64,000 bases of DNA from Chroococcidiopsis sp. CCMEE 29 (GCF_023558375.1 NZ_CP083761.1:3832501-3896500), one strand, 5' to 3'. Counted from the first letter of the stretch, positions 25,198 to 33,888 are shown. Translations and numbers: made by a program. The notes: generated by a model not told the origin, from the letters alone.

Positions 25198-27830
25198 AAG
25201 CCTACTCAGGAGCGAGCCTAGTTTTGGTTCTTTTAGGCACAGCAAAATTATCTGCTTGGGCAAGCATTCCGGCAGCGATCCCCCCTTGCCCCCCTTGTGA
25301 AGGGGGGTTGGGGGGATCTAAAGCTATTAATACCCCCCAACTAGTTCAGCAAGGTAGAGAACTATATGAAGCAGAAAAATTCTCTGAGGCAGCAGCAGTT
25401 TGGCAACAAGCAGCAAAAGCTTACCAAGCTCAAAATGATGTGCTGAATCAAGCGATGGTGTTGAGCAATCTCTCACTGGCTTATCAGCAACTAGGACAGT
25501 GGAATCAAGCAACCAAAGCGATCGCCACTAGCCTCAGTTTACTAGAATACCCAGAACATAGGAGCAGGGAAGATCCAATCCAAAATCTAGCAATCCTTGC
25601 CCAAGCTCTGAATACCCAAGGTAGTCTCCACTTGGCACTGGGACAAGCAGAACAAGCCCTCACCACTTGGCAACAAGCTACCACTACCTACACTCAAGCA
25701 GGCGATCAAACAGGGATTACTCGAAGTCTACTCAATCAAGGCAAAGCGCTGCAAGCATTAGGACTCTACCGTCGGGCGTTGGTGACATTAAACCAGGTGA
25801 ACCAAGCGCTGCAAAAACAACCAAATTCTTTAATGAAAGTGGCGGGATTGCGGAGTCTCGGCAATGCTCTCCGAGTAGTTGGCGATCTAGATCAATCGCA
25901 ACAAGTATTACAGCAAAGCTTAGCCGTAGCCCAGCAACTAAAATCACCTCCAGAAATCGGTGCTGCACTTTTCAGCCTAGGCAATACAGCAAGATCGCAG
26001 CAGAACAATAAAGCAGCATTAGCTTTCTATCAACAAGCTGCCACTACCTCCCCATCACAGATTACAAAAATCCAAGCCCAACTAAATCAACTCAGCCTCT
26101 TACTAGATACCGAGCAATTAAGTGCGGCGCAGGCATTGTTACCTCAAATTCAATCGCAGCTCACCACCTTGCCCCCCAGCAGTAAGGCAATCTATGCTCA
26201 GATTGACTTTGCCCAAAGTCTGATGAAGCTAAAAACGAGGGAAGGTGTAGAAGTAACTAATTCTTCCTCTTCCCCTCGCCCCTTAGCTATTGCCCAGATC
26301 TTGGCAACAGCAGTACAGCAGGCTAAAAGCTTGGGAGACAGGCGAGCAGAAGCTTATGCCCTCGGTAATCTTGGGAGTTTATACGAACAGAATCAGCAGT
26401 GGTCGAGTGCCAAAGACCTGACTCAGCAAGCGCTTTTACTTGCTCAATCTATTAATGCAACCGATATTGCTTATCGCTGGCAGTGGCAGTTAGGACGCTT
26501 ATTGAAAACTCAGGGAGATACCCAGGGAGCGATCGCTACTTACACTGAAGCAGTCAATACACTGAAGTCCTTACGCAGCGATCTAGTTGCGATTAATCCA
26601 GAAATTCAGTTTTCCTTTCGAGATGAGGTAGAACCCGTTTATCGCCAGCTAGTTAATTTACTCTTGCACTCTCAGAACAACTCCCAACCCAGCCAGAAAA
26701 ACTTAGCCCAAGCTCGGAATGCGATCGAATCTCTCCAATTAGCCGAACTCGATAATTTCTTTCGGGAAGCCTGTTTAGAAGCAAATACAGTGCTACTCGA
26801 CAAGGTAGTTGACCAGGATAATCCGACCGCCGCAGTCATTTACCCAATTATTTTGCCAGATCGCCTAGAGGTTATCCTGAAAATACCCCAGCAGCCCTTA
26901 CGTCACTACACAATTAGGCAATCTCAGATCCAAGTGGAACAGACTTTGGAGGAGTTGCGACAAAAGCTAACAGAACCCGACACGATTAAAGATGTAAGAG
27001 CTTTATCTCAACAGTTATATAGTTGGTTGCTCCAACCTGCCGCAGCAGAACTGGAGCAGAGTGAAATCAAAACGCTAGTATTTGTGCTAGACGGTGCTTT
27101 GCGGAATATCCCCATGGCAGCTTTGTACGACGGCAAGCAGTATCTAGTAGAAAAGTATGCTGTCGCCCTCAGTCCAGGTTTACAACTTCTAGACCCTAAA
27201 CCTCTGCCACAGGGACGGTTAAAAGCCCTGACTGCTGGATTGAGCCAGGCACCCGCTAACTATCCCTATCCAGCGCTACCCGCAGTCAAGTCGGAATTCA
27301 ATTTAATTCAGCAAGCAGGAGTGTCTATCAGTCCGCTCCTCGATCAGCATTTTACTAGTAAGAGTCTAGCAACAGAGATCGACTCATCTAGTTTCAATGT
27401 GGTTCATTTGGCTACTCATGGTCAATTTAGTTCCCAAGCCAAGAATACATTTATTCTCGCTTCGGATGGTCCAATTAATGTTAAGCAGTTAGATAACTTA
27501 CTCCGGACTAGAAACCGAGGCAGACCAGAAGCGATTGAATTACTGGTTCTGAGTGCCTGCGAGACAGCAGCTGGGGACAAAAGAGCTGCCTTGGGACTGG
27601 CTGGGGTGGCAGTGCGGGCTGGGGCGCGTAGTACATTAGCTTCTCTATGGCAGATAGATGACGAGGCTACTGCCATCTTTATTGGTGAGTTTTATAAAGA
27701 ACTAACCAACGGTAAGTTAACTAGAGCCGAAGCCCTGCGACAGGCTCAGCTGACGCTTTTGAAGAAGTATCCTAACTACAGCCGTCCAGGTTATTGGGCA
27801 CCTTACGTTTTAGTAGGAAACTGGCTTTGA
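25149..27830 (+). CDS. TPR-CHAT caspase-like protease, probably exported
   Basis: 893-residue protein: a hydrophobic N-terminal segment (YSGASLVLVLLGTAKLSAWA, signal-peptide like), TPR repeats from about residue 55 to 480, and a C-terminal CHAT domain (about 600-893). The catalytic pair is intact: H757 in HLATHG and C804 in LSACET. The rest of the CHAT core (GLAGVAVRAGARSTLASLW) is also present. If exported, it may act on the adjacent TpsA; this is inference. Just after the signal peptide lies PPCPPCEGGLGG, encoded by a palindromic repeat. A second repeat-derived run (NSSSSPRPLAI) lies near residue 375. The start within tpsB is supported by the lack of a later good start before the hydrophobic segment. 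Confidence 0.88.
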   Translation: MARKRCVFFRDLQPILKAYSGASLVLVLLGTAKLSAWASIPAAIPPCPPCEGGLGGSKAINTPQLVQQGRELYEAEKFSEAAAVWQQAAKAYQAQNDVLNQAMVLSNLSLAYQQLGQWNQATKAIATSLSLLEYPEHRSREDPIQNLAILAQALNTQGSLHLALGQAEQALTTWQQATTTYTQAGDQTGITRSLLNQGKALQALGLYRRALVTLNQVNQALQKQPNSLMKVAGLRSLGNALRVVGDLDQSQQVLQQSLAVAQQLKSPPEIGAALFSLGNTARSQQNNKAALAFYQQAATTSPSQITKIQAQLNQLSLLLDTEQLSAAQALLPQIQSQLTTLPPSSKAIYAQIDFAQSLMKLKTREGVEVTNSSSSPRPLAIAQILATAVQQAKSLGDRRAEAYALGNLGSLYEQNQQWSSAKDLTQQALLLAQSINATDIAYRWQWQLGRLLKTQGDTQGAIATYTEAVNTLKSLRSDLVAINPEIQFSFRDEVEPVYRQLVNLLLHSQNNSQPSQKNLAQARNAIESLQLAELDNFFREACLEANTVLLDKVVDQDNPTAAVIYPIILPDRLEVILKIPQQPLRHYTIRQSQIQVEQTLEELRQKLTEPDTIKDVRALSQQLYSWLLQPAAAELEQSEIKTLVFVLDGALRNIPMAALYDGKQYLVEKYAVALSPGLQLLDPKPLPQGRLKALTAGLSQAPANYPYPALPAVKSEFNLIQQAGVSISPLLDQHFTSKSLATEIDSSSFNVVHLATHGQFSSQAKNTFILASDGPINVKQLDNLLRTRNRGRPEAIELLVLSACETAAGDKRAALGLAGVAVRAGARSTLASLWQIDDEATAIFIGEFYKELTNGKLTRAEALRQAQLTLLKKYPNYSRPGYWAPYVLVGNWL
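25277..25318. repeat. GATCCCCCC palindrome inside the TPR-CHAT gene
   Basis: GATCCCCCCTTGCCCCCCTT faces AGGGGGGTTGGGGGGATC around a short loop, making an almost perfect hairpin of about 18 pairs. It keeps the reading frame and encodes IPPCPPCEGGLGGS after the signal peptide. This is a familiar type of intergenic palindrome in large cyanobacterial genomes. Confidence 0.75.
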
Positions 27831-27918
27831 TTAGCTAACAAAGGGTGTGGTCAAAAGTAACGAATTGCCCTGGAAATACTATTGTTAGAATGCTTGATGA
27901 AACAACTCCACCCACTAG

Positions 27919-28728
27919 CTAGTTGCTGTTTTCAGGAGTACAGCACCTGACAATCGGCTGTGCAGCAATGTTGGATAAACCAATAGACTGTAACAGCCCA
28001 TTCCAGTCAGCCTTAAAATTAGCATCCCCAGGCTGCATCAGGCGGAGTTCAGCTAGAGCGGTTAGGGCATCGTACCAAAAGCCATTTCTAGCATAAAGGG
28101 CTACACGCTGCTGTGGTGTTGCTACCTCTAGTTGACTGATGAAAGTAGGATCTGGTTTGACCCGCTGCACCCAGCCTTCGACAGAATCTTTGAATAAAGA
28201 GGGATTTTGGCGATCGCAACTCACTTCACCGGCAATTTTGAAAAACCAATGATATTTTTGATTAATTTTTAGAGGTGTCGCTGTAGATGGCAGCCGCAAG
28301 CTAACAACTCCTGGCGCTTTAGGTAGACTGACACGAGTGCGGTAGAGATCATTATCCTGTTCATCTTGCAACACAAACTCAACGGATTTTAAGGATGTGT
28401 GAGTGTCAGGAACATAAAACCAGAATGTAGGATACTCAGCGCTTGTTTTTCCCCAGACATAATTTACCTTGCCTTCACCTAAACTTTGCTCAGTCGCAGG
28501 CACTAAGGCAGTCAGAGGCTGAGCAAGAGCGCATTTACGACCTGCTGCACCTCTACGACGTCCAATTGGTGTTCCTGTAGGTGGTAAAGGCGGTGCAGTG
28601 AAACGCAGTTGTGCACTATTGGCAACATTACTGACTACAGCGGTAGGCTTTGCCAATCCTGGTATGGCGTAGCTATTGAAGCTAATCAGTGCCAAAGTAA
28701 TAGCGTAGGCGGATTTTATCTTCTGCAT
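27919..28728 (-). CDS. DUF928 family protein, secreted
   Basis: 269-residue protein with a signal peptide (MQKIKSAYAITLALISFNSYAIPGLA) and the DUF928 body: FTAPPLPPTGTPIGRRRGAAGR and WFYVPDTHTSLKSVEFVLQD. The function is unknown. In cyanobacteria this family is often next to CHAT/CHASE2 genes. It is the last gene of the sigma-DUF1822-CHASE2 strand block, 26 bases downstream of the CHAT-CHASE2 gene. It ends 88 bases from the end of the convergent TPR-CHAT gene. Confidence 0.82.
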   Translation of the reverse strand: MQKIKSAYAITLALISFNSYAIPGLAKPTAVVSNVANSAQLRFTAPPLPPTGTPIGRRRGAAGRKCALAQPLTALVPATEQSLGEGKVNYVWGKTSAEYPTFWFYVPDTHTSLKSVEFVLQDEQDNDLYRTRVSLPKAPGVVSLRLPSTATPLKINQKYHWFFKIAGEVSCDRQNPSLFKDSVEGWVQRVKPDPTFISQLEVATPQQRVALYARNGFWYDALTALAELRLMQPGDANFKADWNGLLQSIGLSNIAAQPIVRCCTPENSN

Positions 28729-28754
28729 AAGGCACTACATTCAAAGTTATAGTC

Positions 28755-31136
28755 TTAAGTCCAAAAGTTGTGCTTTTCCTCAATCCTTGGTTCGTTGCTG
28801 TCTTCGGCATCGGAACGTTTGTACATGACTACACTCCCACCCGTAGCCACTAATCCCAGCGCTGACGGCAGAAGTGGTACCCAACCACCTTGAGTCAAAA
28901 TAGCGAAGCATAAACCGGATAAAGTTGCAAGTGCAGCTATATTTACCAATCCCAAGCTTAGGGGAGAACGGCAGCGCCAAGCAATTATGCCTCCCACTAA
29001 AGACCAACCCCAGATCCAGATGCCTTCACTCCATTGCGACCAAACCCAAAGTAGAGGCCGTTGATCTAGAACCGCGCTGAGAATTTGACTGATCATTTGT
29101 GCTTGCAGAAATACTCCGGGTATTTCCTTTTGAAAGGGTTGTTGGATAGCACTGTAGGGTGTGAACCAAAAGTCACTGGCACTTGCGGCTGTAACGCCAA
29201 TCAGTACAACCCGATCCTGCAAATCCTTGACTAAGTTTGGCGGGATGCGATCATTCAGGATGTCTCCGAGCGTAACTTGTTGGGCAATATCCTGCAGAGA
29301 TTGGAAAGGGCGGTAATTGAGCAGCAATTGATACCCCCTATCATCTATTTGTTGGTAACCACCCATTGGAGATTGCAATCGCTTAAAAACAACGTTACCA
29401 AGCTGTAAGTAACCTTCTGGGGTAACTTGGGACTGAATGCCTTGTGTATATAAGTAATGAAGTGCGACTTGCAGACTGAAGGCATACTTAGCGCTACAGC
29501 GAGATGTCAGGGGTGGAGCCAAATGGATGAGCTGACGACGGACAGTTTTATTGTCACTGTCGCCGACAATGTCACTAAAGCCCAAGCGTTCTGGCAGAAT
29601 CTCAGGTGGGGGTGGAACGCCAATCTCATCAATTGTCGGGTCACTCACTTTGCACACGGCAAAGAGACGCTGCTCCTGTCGCAAGCTAGTTCCTAAATCT
29701 GGGAAATTGGATTCTACGGGGAGAGGACGATAGATATCTAAGCCGATGGTGCGTGGATGATATTGCTCCAGTTTTTGCAAAAGTCGTCTCAGTGAAGGAT
29801 CTGAAAGCGACCCTTGTCCCGGTTCCTGGTTTTGTGCTTGGATATCTGCTTCGGTAATGGTAATTACTAGAAGTCGGGGGTCGGGTCCTTCAATCGGTCT
29901 TAGCTGCAGCAGATAGTCGAAAGCTTGTAGTTCTAACGGTTGGAGCAACCCTAGATGTCGCATTCCCATTACTAAGGACGCGATCGCGACACTGGTAAGC
30001 AACACTTTGCGGAGGCTACGCCTGATTGTCACAACTGAGCGATCGCCTGCAACTGAGTGACGTAGTCCTTGCCAAGTTAGTGGCACTTCCGCAGGATTTT
30101 GGTAAATTACGGGTAACCAGCTAGCACAAGGGAATTCATTCTCCAGACCTTGTAGCCTTTCCCGTGCTTCCCGTACTGCTAGATAAAAAGACTTACCACC
30201 CGCAAAAGCTTTGAGAAAATACTTTAAAAATTCTTGTGCTACTCTATCCGGTACAGGTTCGCGCATAACCACGACTTGAGGAATTTGCAAACTAGCAAAC
30301 TCTCGCGCTAATCCCAACCCATCACAAGAGTTAAAAATCGCTAGCTTTAAGCCGCGTTCAACCGCTGTTTGTAGCGCATGTTTTAAATCGTTAATTGTTA
30401 AGCTATCAGTTTGATTAATATAAATCCGCCCGATTTCACAATTTGCTTGACTAGAACTATGTCCAGCGAAAAACAGAATGTCCCAGCCCTGTTGCGCCCA
30501 TAGCTGCATGTTTAGCTCTTGGCGCTGCGGTTCTACGAGAAAGGCGATCTCTGCGCCAGGTAACTGTTCTAGCAAGGCACGATCTGCTTTAGTATCAATC
30601 CCAGCACTATTACCCAGAATGGCTAAGATTCTGAGCTTGGTTCTGGGAGGCGATGCTTGCCCTGCCCGTTCATAGGCTGGAGCACTCAAAGCGATTTCAG
30701 ATTTGGTGTAGGGCTTGAATAAATCGCATAGATGCCAAGGCAGTCGCTGCAACAGGCTGTCTTCGGTTTGTAAGATCGCCCGCACTTCGTCTGATGGCAT
30801 TAATTTTTCTAATAGTTTTTCTCTAATCGGGCGAAATGATGGAGAGCCAAGCCACTCATTCAAACTCTTAGTCAGCGTTTGAGCGGCATTGTAGCAATCC
30901 TCGAGCACGGAAACATTAGTGATTTGGACGGCTGCGGCTTCTAGTCGAGTCCGTAAACCTAAATGATAATAAGCTGATTGCCAGCAACTGTAGTGTTGGG
31001 GAATTTCTAAGTTTGGCGGTAGCTTGCCTGCGATCTCGGTTGAAGGGCGATCGCCATCTTCTCCAATTTGGAGCGTGACAGGAAACCCCTGCTCAAACTT
31101 TCCATCCCCTAGCTTTAAGACAACTAACTTACCCAC
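28755..31136 (-). CDS. CHAT-CHASE2 membrane signalling protein
   Basis: 793-residue fusion. The N-terminal cytoplasmic CHAT protease domain (about residues 165-345) has H226 in FFAGHSS and C271 in FNSCDGLG, so the dyad appears intact. A membrane segment (VLLTSVAIASLVMGM, about 378-393) is followed by an extracytoplasmic CHASE2 domain (LELQAFDYLLQLRPIEGPDPRL to about 660) and C-terminal membrane segments (about 695-775: GWSLVGGIIAW, IAALATLSGLCFAIL, LLPSALGLVATGGSVV). CHASE2 normally senses an external signal for kinases or cyclases; here the output would be proteolysis. That coupling is inference. Confidence 0.88.
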   Translation of the reverse strand: MGKLVVLKLGDGKFEQGFPVTLQIGEDGDRPSTEIAGKLPPNLEIPQHYSCWQSAYYHLGLRTRLEAAAVQITNVSVLEDCYNAAQTLTKSLNEWLGSPSFRPIREKLLEKLMPSDEVRAILQTEDSLLQRLPWHLCDLFKPYTKSEIALSAPAYERAGQASPPRTKLRILAILGNSAGIDTKADRALLEQLPGAEIAFLVEPQRQELNMQLWAQQGWDILFFAGHSSSQANCEIGRIYINQTDSLTINDLKHALQTAVERGLKLAIFNSCDGLGLAREFASLQIPQVVVMREPVPDRVAQEFLKYFLKAFAGGKSFYLAVREARERLQGLENEFPCASWLPVIYQNPAEVPLTWQGLRHSVAGDRSVVTIRRSLRKVLLTSVAIASLVMGMRHLGLLQPLELQAFDYLLQLRPIEGPDPRLLVITITEADIQAQNQEPGQGSLSDPSLRRLLQKLEQYHPRTIGLDIYRPLPVESNFPDLGTSLRQEQRLFAVCKVSDPTIDEIGVPPPPEILPERLGFSDIVGDSDNKTVRRQLIHLAPPLTSRCSAKYAFSLQVALHYLYTQGIQSQVTPEGYLQLGNVVFKRLQSPMGGYQQIDDRGYQLLLNYRPFQSLQDIAQQVTLGDILNDRIPPNLVKDLQDRVVLIGVTAASASDFWFTPYSAIQQPFQKEIPGVFLQAQMISQILSAVLDQRPLLWVWSQWSEGIWIWGWSLVGGIIAWRCRSPLSLGLVNIAALATLSGLCFAILTQGGWVPLLPSALGLVATGGSVVMYKRSDAEDSNEPRIEEKHNFWT

Positions 31137-31166
31137 GACTATTCACCTGTAGGCATATTGATTCCA

Positions 31167-32135
31167 TCAGATCGCAAAATTTTCTGTAATGCTGACGTTA
31201 GCGAGAGCTACTTTGACACTAAACCGTTCTCCTGGTTTTCCACTAAACTGCAATTGAATGTAATTATCTGCCTGTCTGGATTGAGCTTCCAGGAAAATTG
31301 CTCCAGTTTCATCAAGCACAATCAGTTGGAGTTGTGGTGGCAGATATGTTTGACTCCCTGTAGGATGTACTTGAAGCAGGATACCTGTTTTCTGGTGCGA
31401 TTCTGGTCGAAGTTCAACAATCAGAGCTACAGAGTGACCAGCTAGTTGCATTCCTAAGTCAATTAACTTAGCCCGTCTAACGTGATGTTCCGGATAGGTA
31501 AGATCGCTTTCTCCCAAGCCATCAGCTCTTCTAAAACTGAAAGCTAGGCTTGCTTCTGCTGGATTTAACAACGATTCAACTGTTTGCCATCCAGCCTCAA
31601 ACACATTGTGTAACCATTGGCTCAAGTGCACTAAAGTTTGGGATTTAGCAGCTTCTATAGATATCAATTGACTTAAGTGCTCAAGTAAATCTTCTAGCGG
31701 TTGCAATTGGCTGAGCTGTAACTGCTCCATCGCTGCTGTTTTGGTAAATCCCAGTATAGTTGCTGCTCGGAGTTGCTCATCCAACTCCACTACCAGATAA
31801 CCAATTCGGTCTTCCCAAACTTCTGGCGGAATGTAACAGGTCTGTTCATTCGCTCTGATGCAACGACATTCTAAGCGACCTACTCCAATTACTTCTAGAT
31901 CAGCCACATTGACGCACAGACGTACAATTGGGTTCCAGCTGTCGCTGGCTGTTAAATCTGTAGAAATACCCATCATCTGCAAGTAGTCATTCACCGCGTA
32001 GACAGCAAGCGTATTCAACCGCACTTGCTCTGCTTTTTGAGGCGTCGGTTGCTGCTGAGAAAACTGCCACGCTCTCCTATGTGCTGCTTGGGCGATCGGT
32101 AACGTTAAGGAAAAATCTTTTGTCTTGTAAGTCAT
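31167..32135 (-). CDS. DUF1822 family protein
   Basis: 322-residue soluble protein of the cyanobacterial DUF1822 type (SLTLPIAQAAHRRAWQFSQQQ at the N-terminus, RLNTLAVYAVNDYLQMMGI, ECRCI). The C-terminal third is beta-rich. Role unknown. It starts two bases after the stop of the sigma-like gene and precedes the CHAT-CHASE2 gene by 30 bases, so all are co-transcribed. The tight coupling makes a sigma-factor regulator a reasonable guess, not shown by sequence. Confidence 0.82.
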   Translation of the reverse strand: MTYKTKDFSLTLPIAQAAHRRAWQFSQQQPTPQKAEQVRLNTLAVYAVNDYLQMMGISTDLTASDSWNPIVRLCVNVADLEVIGVGRLECRCIRANEQTCYIPPEVWEDRIGYLVVELDEQLRAATILGFTKTAAMEQLQLSQLQPLEDLLEHLSQLISIEAAKSQTLVHLSQWLHNVFEAGWQTVESLLNPAEASLAFSFRRADGLGESDLTYPEHHVRRAKLIDLGMQLAGHSVALIVELRPESHQKTGILLQVHPTGSQTYLPPQLQLIVLDETGAIFLEAQSRQADNYIQLQFSGKPGERFSVKVALANVSITENFAI

Positions 32136-32137
32136 GA

Positions 32138-32869
32138 TTAGGTATCCTCTACATACCCTTGGGATTCACCAAATTGGCGCAAGCGGGGAATGCATTGTCG
32201 CCGATAGAAACTGCTCAACGTCGAAACTGAAACACCAAATTTTGCTGCCAAAACTTCCCAGCTAGTCTCTGGAGGCAACCGTTGCAATAGCAAGACTTGA
32301 CAAGTTACCTTTGGATGACCTTGAATGTGAATGCGCCGTAACTCACCCTCTGGATCAGTTTCAACCCACTGCCTTGTGGTTTCCAAAATTGGAGGAATAT
32401 CGGCAGGCGCTTCCAAAGCTTCGATCAAGTCAATCACCTCATTATTTGCCTCTAGTACCTGACCAGAAGTAGTCTGAGCTAAAGCCGTCTGTTCTTGGAT
32501 ACGACAATCTTGTAGTCGTCGCTTGAGGTATGCATTAAGCCAAGTGATGACATTGCTCCGCTTCGGGTTGTACTTGTCACCCGTAGTTGCTTCACAAAGA
32601 TTTCGGCAGAAATATAGCCAGGTTTGCTGGAGTGCATCCTCATAATAAGGAGCCCTTTCTTTCCAAAGCCTGCCTGACTTGCTAATCACCCGCACTATCT
32701 GGGTTAAGCCTTGCTGACGCTTGGTACTGCCAGATAAATGCTTGCAAGTTTCTGCGACCAGCTGATGTAGGCTCTCCTCGATTTCATCCATAACAGCATT
32801 TTTGAGAGAAGGGATGTGTTTCACATTTTCTGGGTAAAATCCCACAAAATAGCTTATGTCTTGCCACAT
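32138..32869 (-). CDS. Sigma-70-like factor of the CHAT/DUF1822 type
   Basis: 243-residue protein with a sigma region 2-like part (YYEDALQQTWLYFCRNL...VITWLNAYLKRRLQD) and a C-terminal helix-turn-helix resembling region 4 (TSWEVLAAKFGVSVSTLSSFYRRQCIPRL). It is therefore a divergent, ECF-like transcription factor. Start at 32869 or at the internal ATG at 32791 (MDEIEESLHQLV); the second fits the compact domain better but neither has a strong ribosome site. It is the first gene of the DUF1822-CHAT/CHASE2-DUF928 operon. Confidence 0.72.
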   Translation of the reverse strand: MWQDISYFVGFYPENVKHIPSLKNAVMDEIEESLHQLVAETCKHLSGSTKRQQGLTQIVRVISKSGRLWKERAPYYEDALQQTWLYFCRNLCEATTGDKYNPKRSNVITWLNAYLKRRLQDCRIQEQTALAQTTSGQVLEANNEVIDLIEALEAPADIPPILETTRQWVETDPEGELRRIHIQGHPKVTCQVLLLQRLPPETSWEVLAAKFGVSVSTLSSFYRRQCIPRLRQFGESQGYVEDT

Positions 32870-32920
32870 TCCACTTCTTGTTTAATTACCCCCTGTAATT
32901 GATATACGCTTAAATAAGCC

Positions 32921-32959
32921 TTGGCGGCTGTGCTAATTATTTATCAGCACAGCCGCCAA
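32921..32959. repeat. Perfect 14-bp inverted repeat
   Basis: TTGGCGGCTGTGCT (32921-32934) and AGCACAGCCGCCAA (32946-32959) with an 11-base loop. The right arm encodes the last residues of the small gene that ends at 32944. No T-run follows on either strand, so it may be a palindromic repeat or a Rho-type or stabilising hairpin. Confidence 0.7.
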
Positions 32960-33153
32960 AAATTATGCAATTTCTTATCAAGAATGATGTCGCTGACGCG
33001 CGACATTGGTAAAGTAACGCCTTTATCGTAGGCAGGAATGCTTTGTTGCACAGCTTGGCGGCGATCGCCTTTTGACATCACTAGCTGTGTTTCCAGCTGT
33101 TCTTGCACTAAATCCAAAGCTTTGACGCGGAAATGTCTTTCCCAACGATACAT
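32944..33153 (-). CDS. Small hypothetical protein (69 aa), possibly a gene remnant
   Basis: Basic, soluble 69-residue product (MYRWERHFRVKALDLVQEQL...), with no family I recognise. Codon use looks like coding sequence and includes an in-frame HIP1 site, but there is no clear ribosome site and the C-terminus (NFWRLC) runs into a palindrome. It could be the surviving end of a larger gene. Confidence 0.4.
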   Translation of the reverse strand: MYRWERHFRVKALDLVQEQLETQLVMSKGDRRQAVQQSIPAYDKGVTLPMSRVSDIILDKKLHNFWRLC

Positions 33154-33244
33154 TAGAGTCTGTTCTACTTGTACTTAGCCATTAAAAGTTTGCAACACTT
33201 TATCTATTACATCACTTTCACCAGTTGGTAATAACCTAAAGATT

Positions 33245-33493
33245 ATGAAACGCTCAAAAATTATATTGCCTGATAACTTAGCTGAGGCGCTAGATGCTTA
33301 TGTAAGAGACCAAGAAGTACCTCCCTCAACAACTGCGGTTGTGCAAGTAGCGTTAGAAGCATTTCTCATGGAGCGAGGTTACTTGCCGAGTCAGAAAAAG
33401 CGGTTGCGTATTACTCCTGTAAAGGGTGGAGACACAGATACTTCTATCAATCATGACGAGTTTCTTTATGGACAGACAGAGCTGAGAAATTGA
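33245..33493 (+). CDS. Ribbon-helix-helix-type antitoxin-like protein
   Basis: 82-residue protein with an N-terminal beta strand and helices (MKRSKIILPDNLAEALDAYV...TTAVVQVALEAFLMERGYL) in the manner of RHH/CopG antitoxins, followed by a charged, probably unfolded tail. It would bind DNA and the PIN partner encoded directly downstream. Its stop overlaps the partner's TTG start (TTGA). Confidence 0.68.
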   Translation: MKRSKIILPDNLAEALDAYVRDQEVPPSTTAVVQVALEAFLMERGYLPSQKKRLRITPVKGGDTDTSINHDEFLYGQTELRN

Positions 33494-33888
33494 GAGCTGT
33501 AATTTCTGACACAGGTCCTTTATATGCTCTGCTCAATGCTAGCGATCAATATCATGGGCGTGCTCAGTTAGAGTTAGCTCAGTTGGAAAAATCTCAAATA
33601 GCAATCATTGTTCCCTATCCTGTATTTCTCAAATCTTACAGTTTAGTTTTATATCGTCTTGGCTTTGAGTATGCTCAATCTTTTGCCAAGGAATTAACTC
33701 AAGGAGTTGACTTCATCAACCCTTTACCAAGTGATTATGCTGCTGCCATGCAGAAAACAGCACGTTTTCCAGATCAGCGGATTACACTATGTGATGCTGT
33801 GACTGCGGTGCTTTCTGACCGACTAAATTTACTTGTATGGACTTATGACTATCATTTTGATGTGATGCAGATTTCAATATGGCGTTAG
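33490..33888 (+). CDS. PIN-domain VapC-like ribonuclease
   Basis: 132-residue PIN domain, probably the toxin of the pair. Acidic metal-site positions are D7 (ISDTGP), D102 (LCDAV) and D120/D124 (TYDYHFD). The glutamate usually found in the second helix seems to be replaced by K48 in PVFLKSYSLVLYRLG, which may weaken or abolish nuclease activity. The start is TTG at 33490, overlapping the antitoxin stop by four bases, which supports coupled translation. Confidence 0.78.
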   Translation: MRAVISDTGPLYALLNASDQYHGRAQLELAQLEKSQIAIIVPYPVFLKSYSLVLYRLGFEYAQSFAKELTQGVDFINPLPSDYAAAMQKTARFPDQRITLCDAVTAVLSDRLNLLVWTYDYHFDVMQISIWR

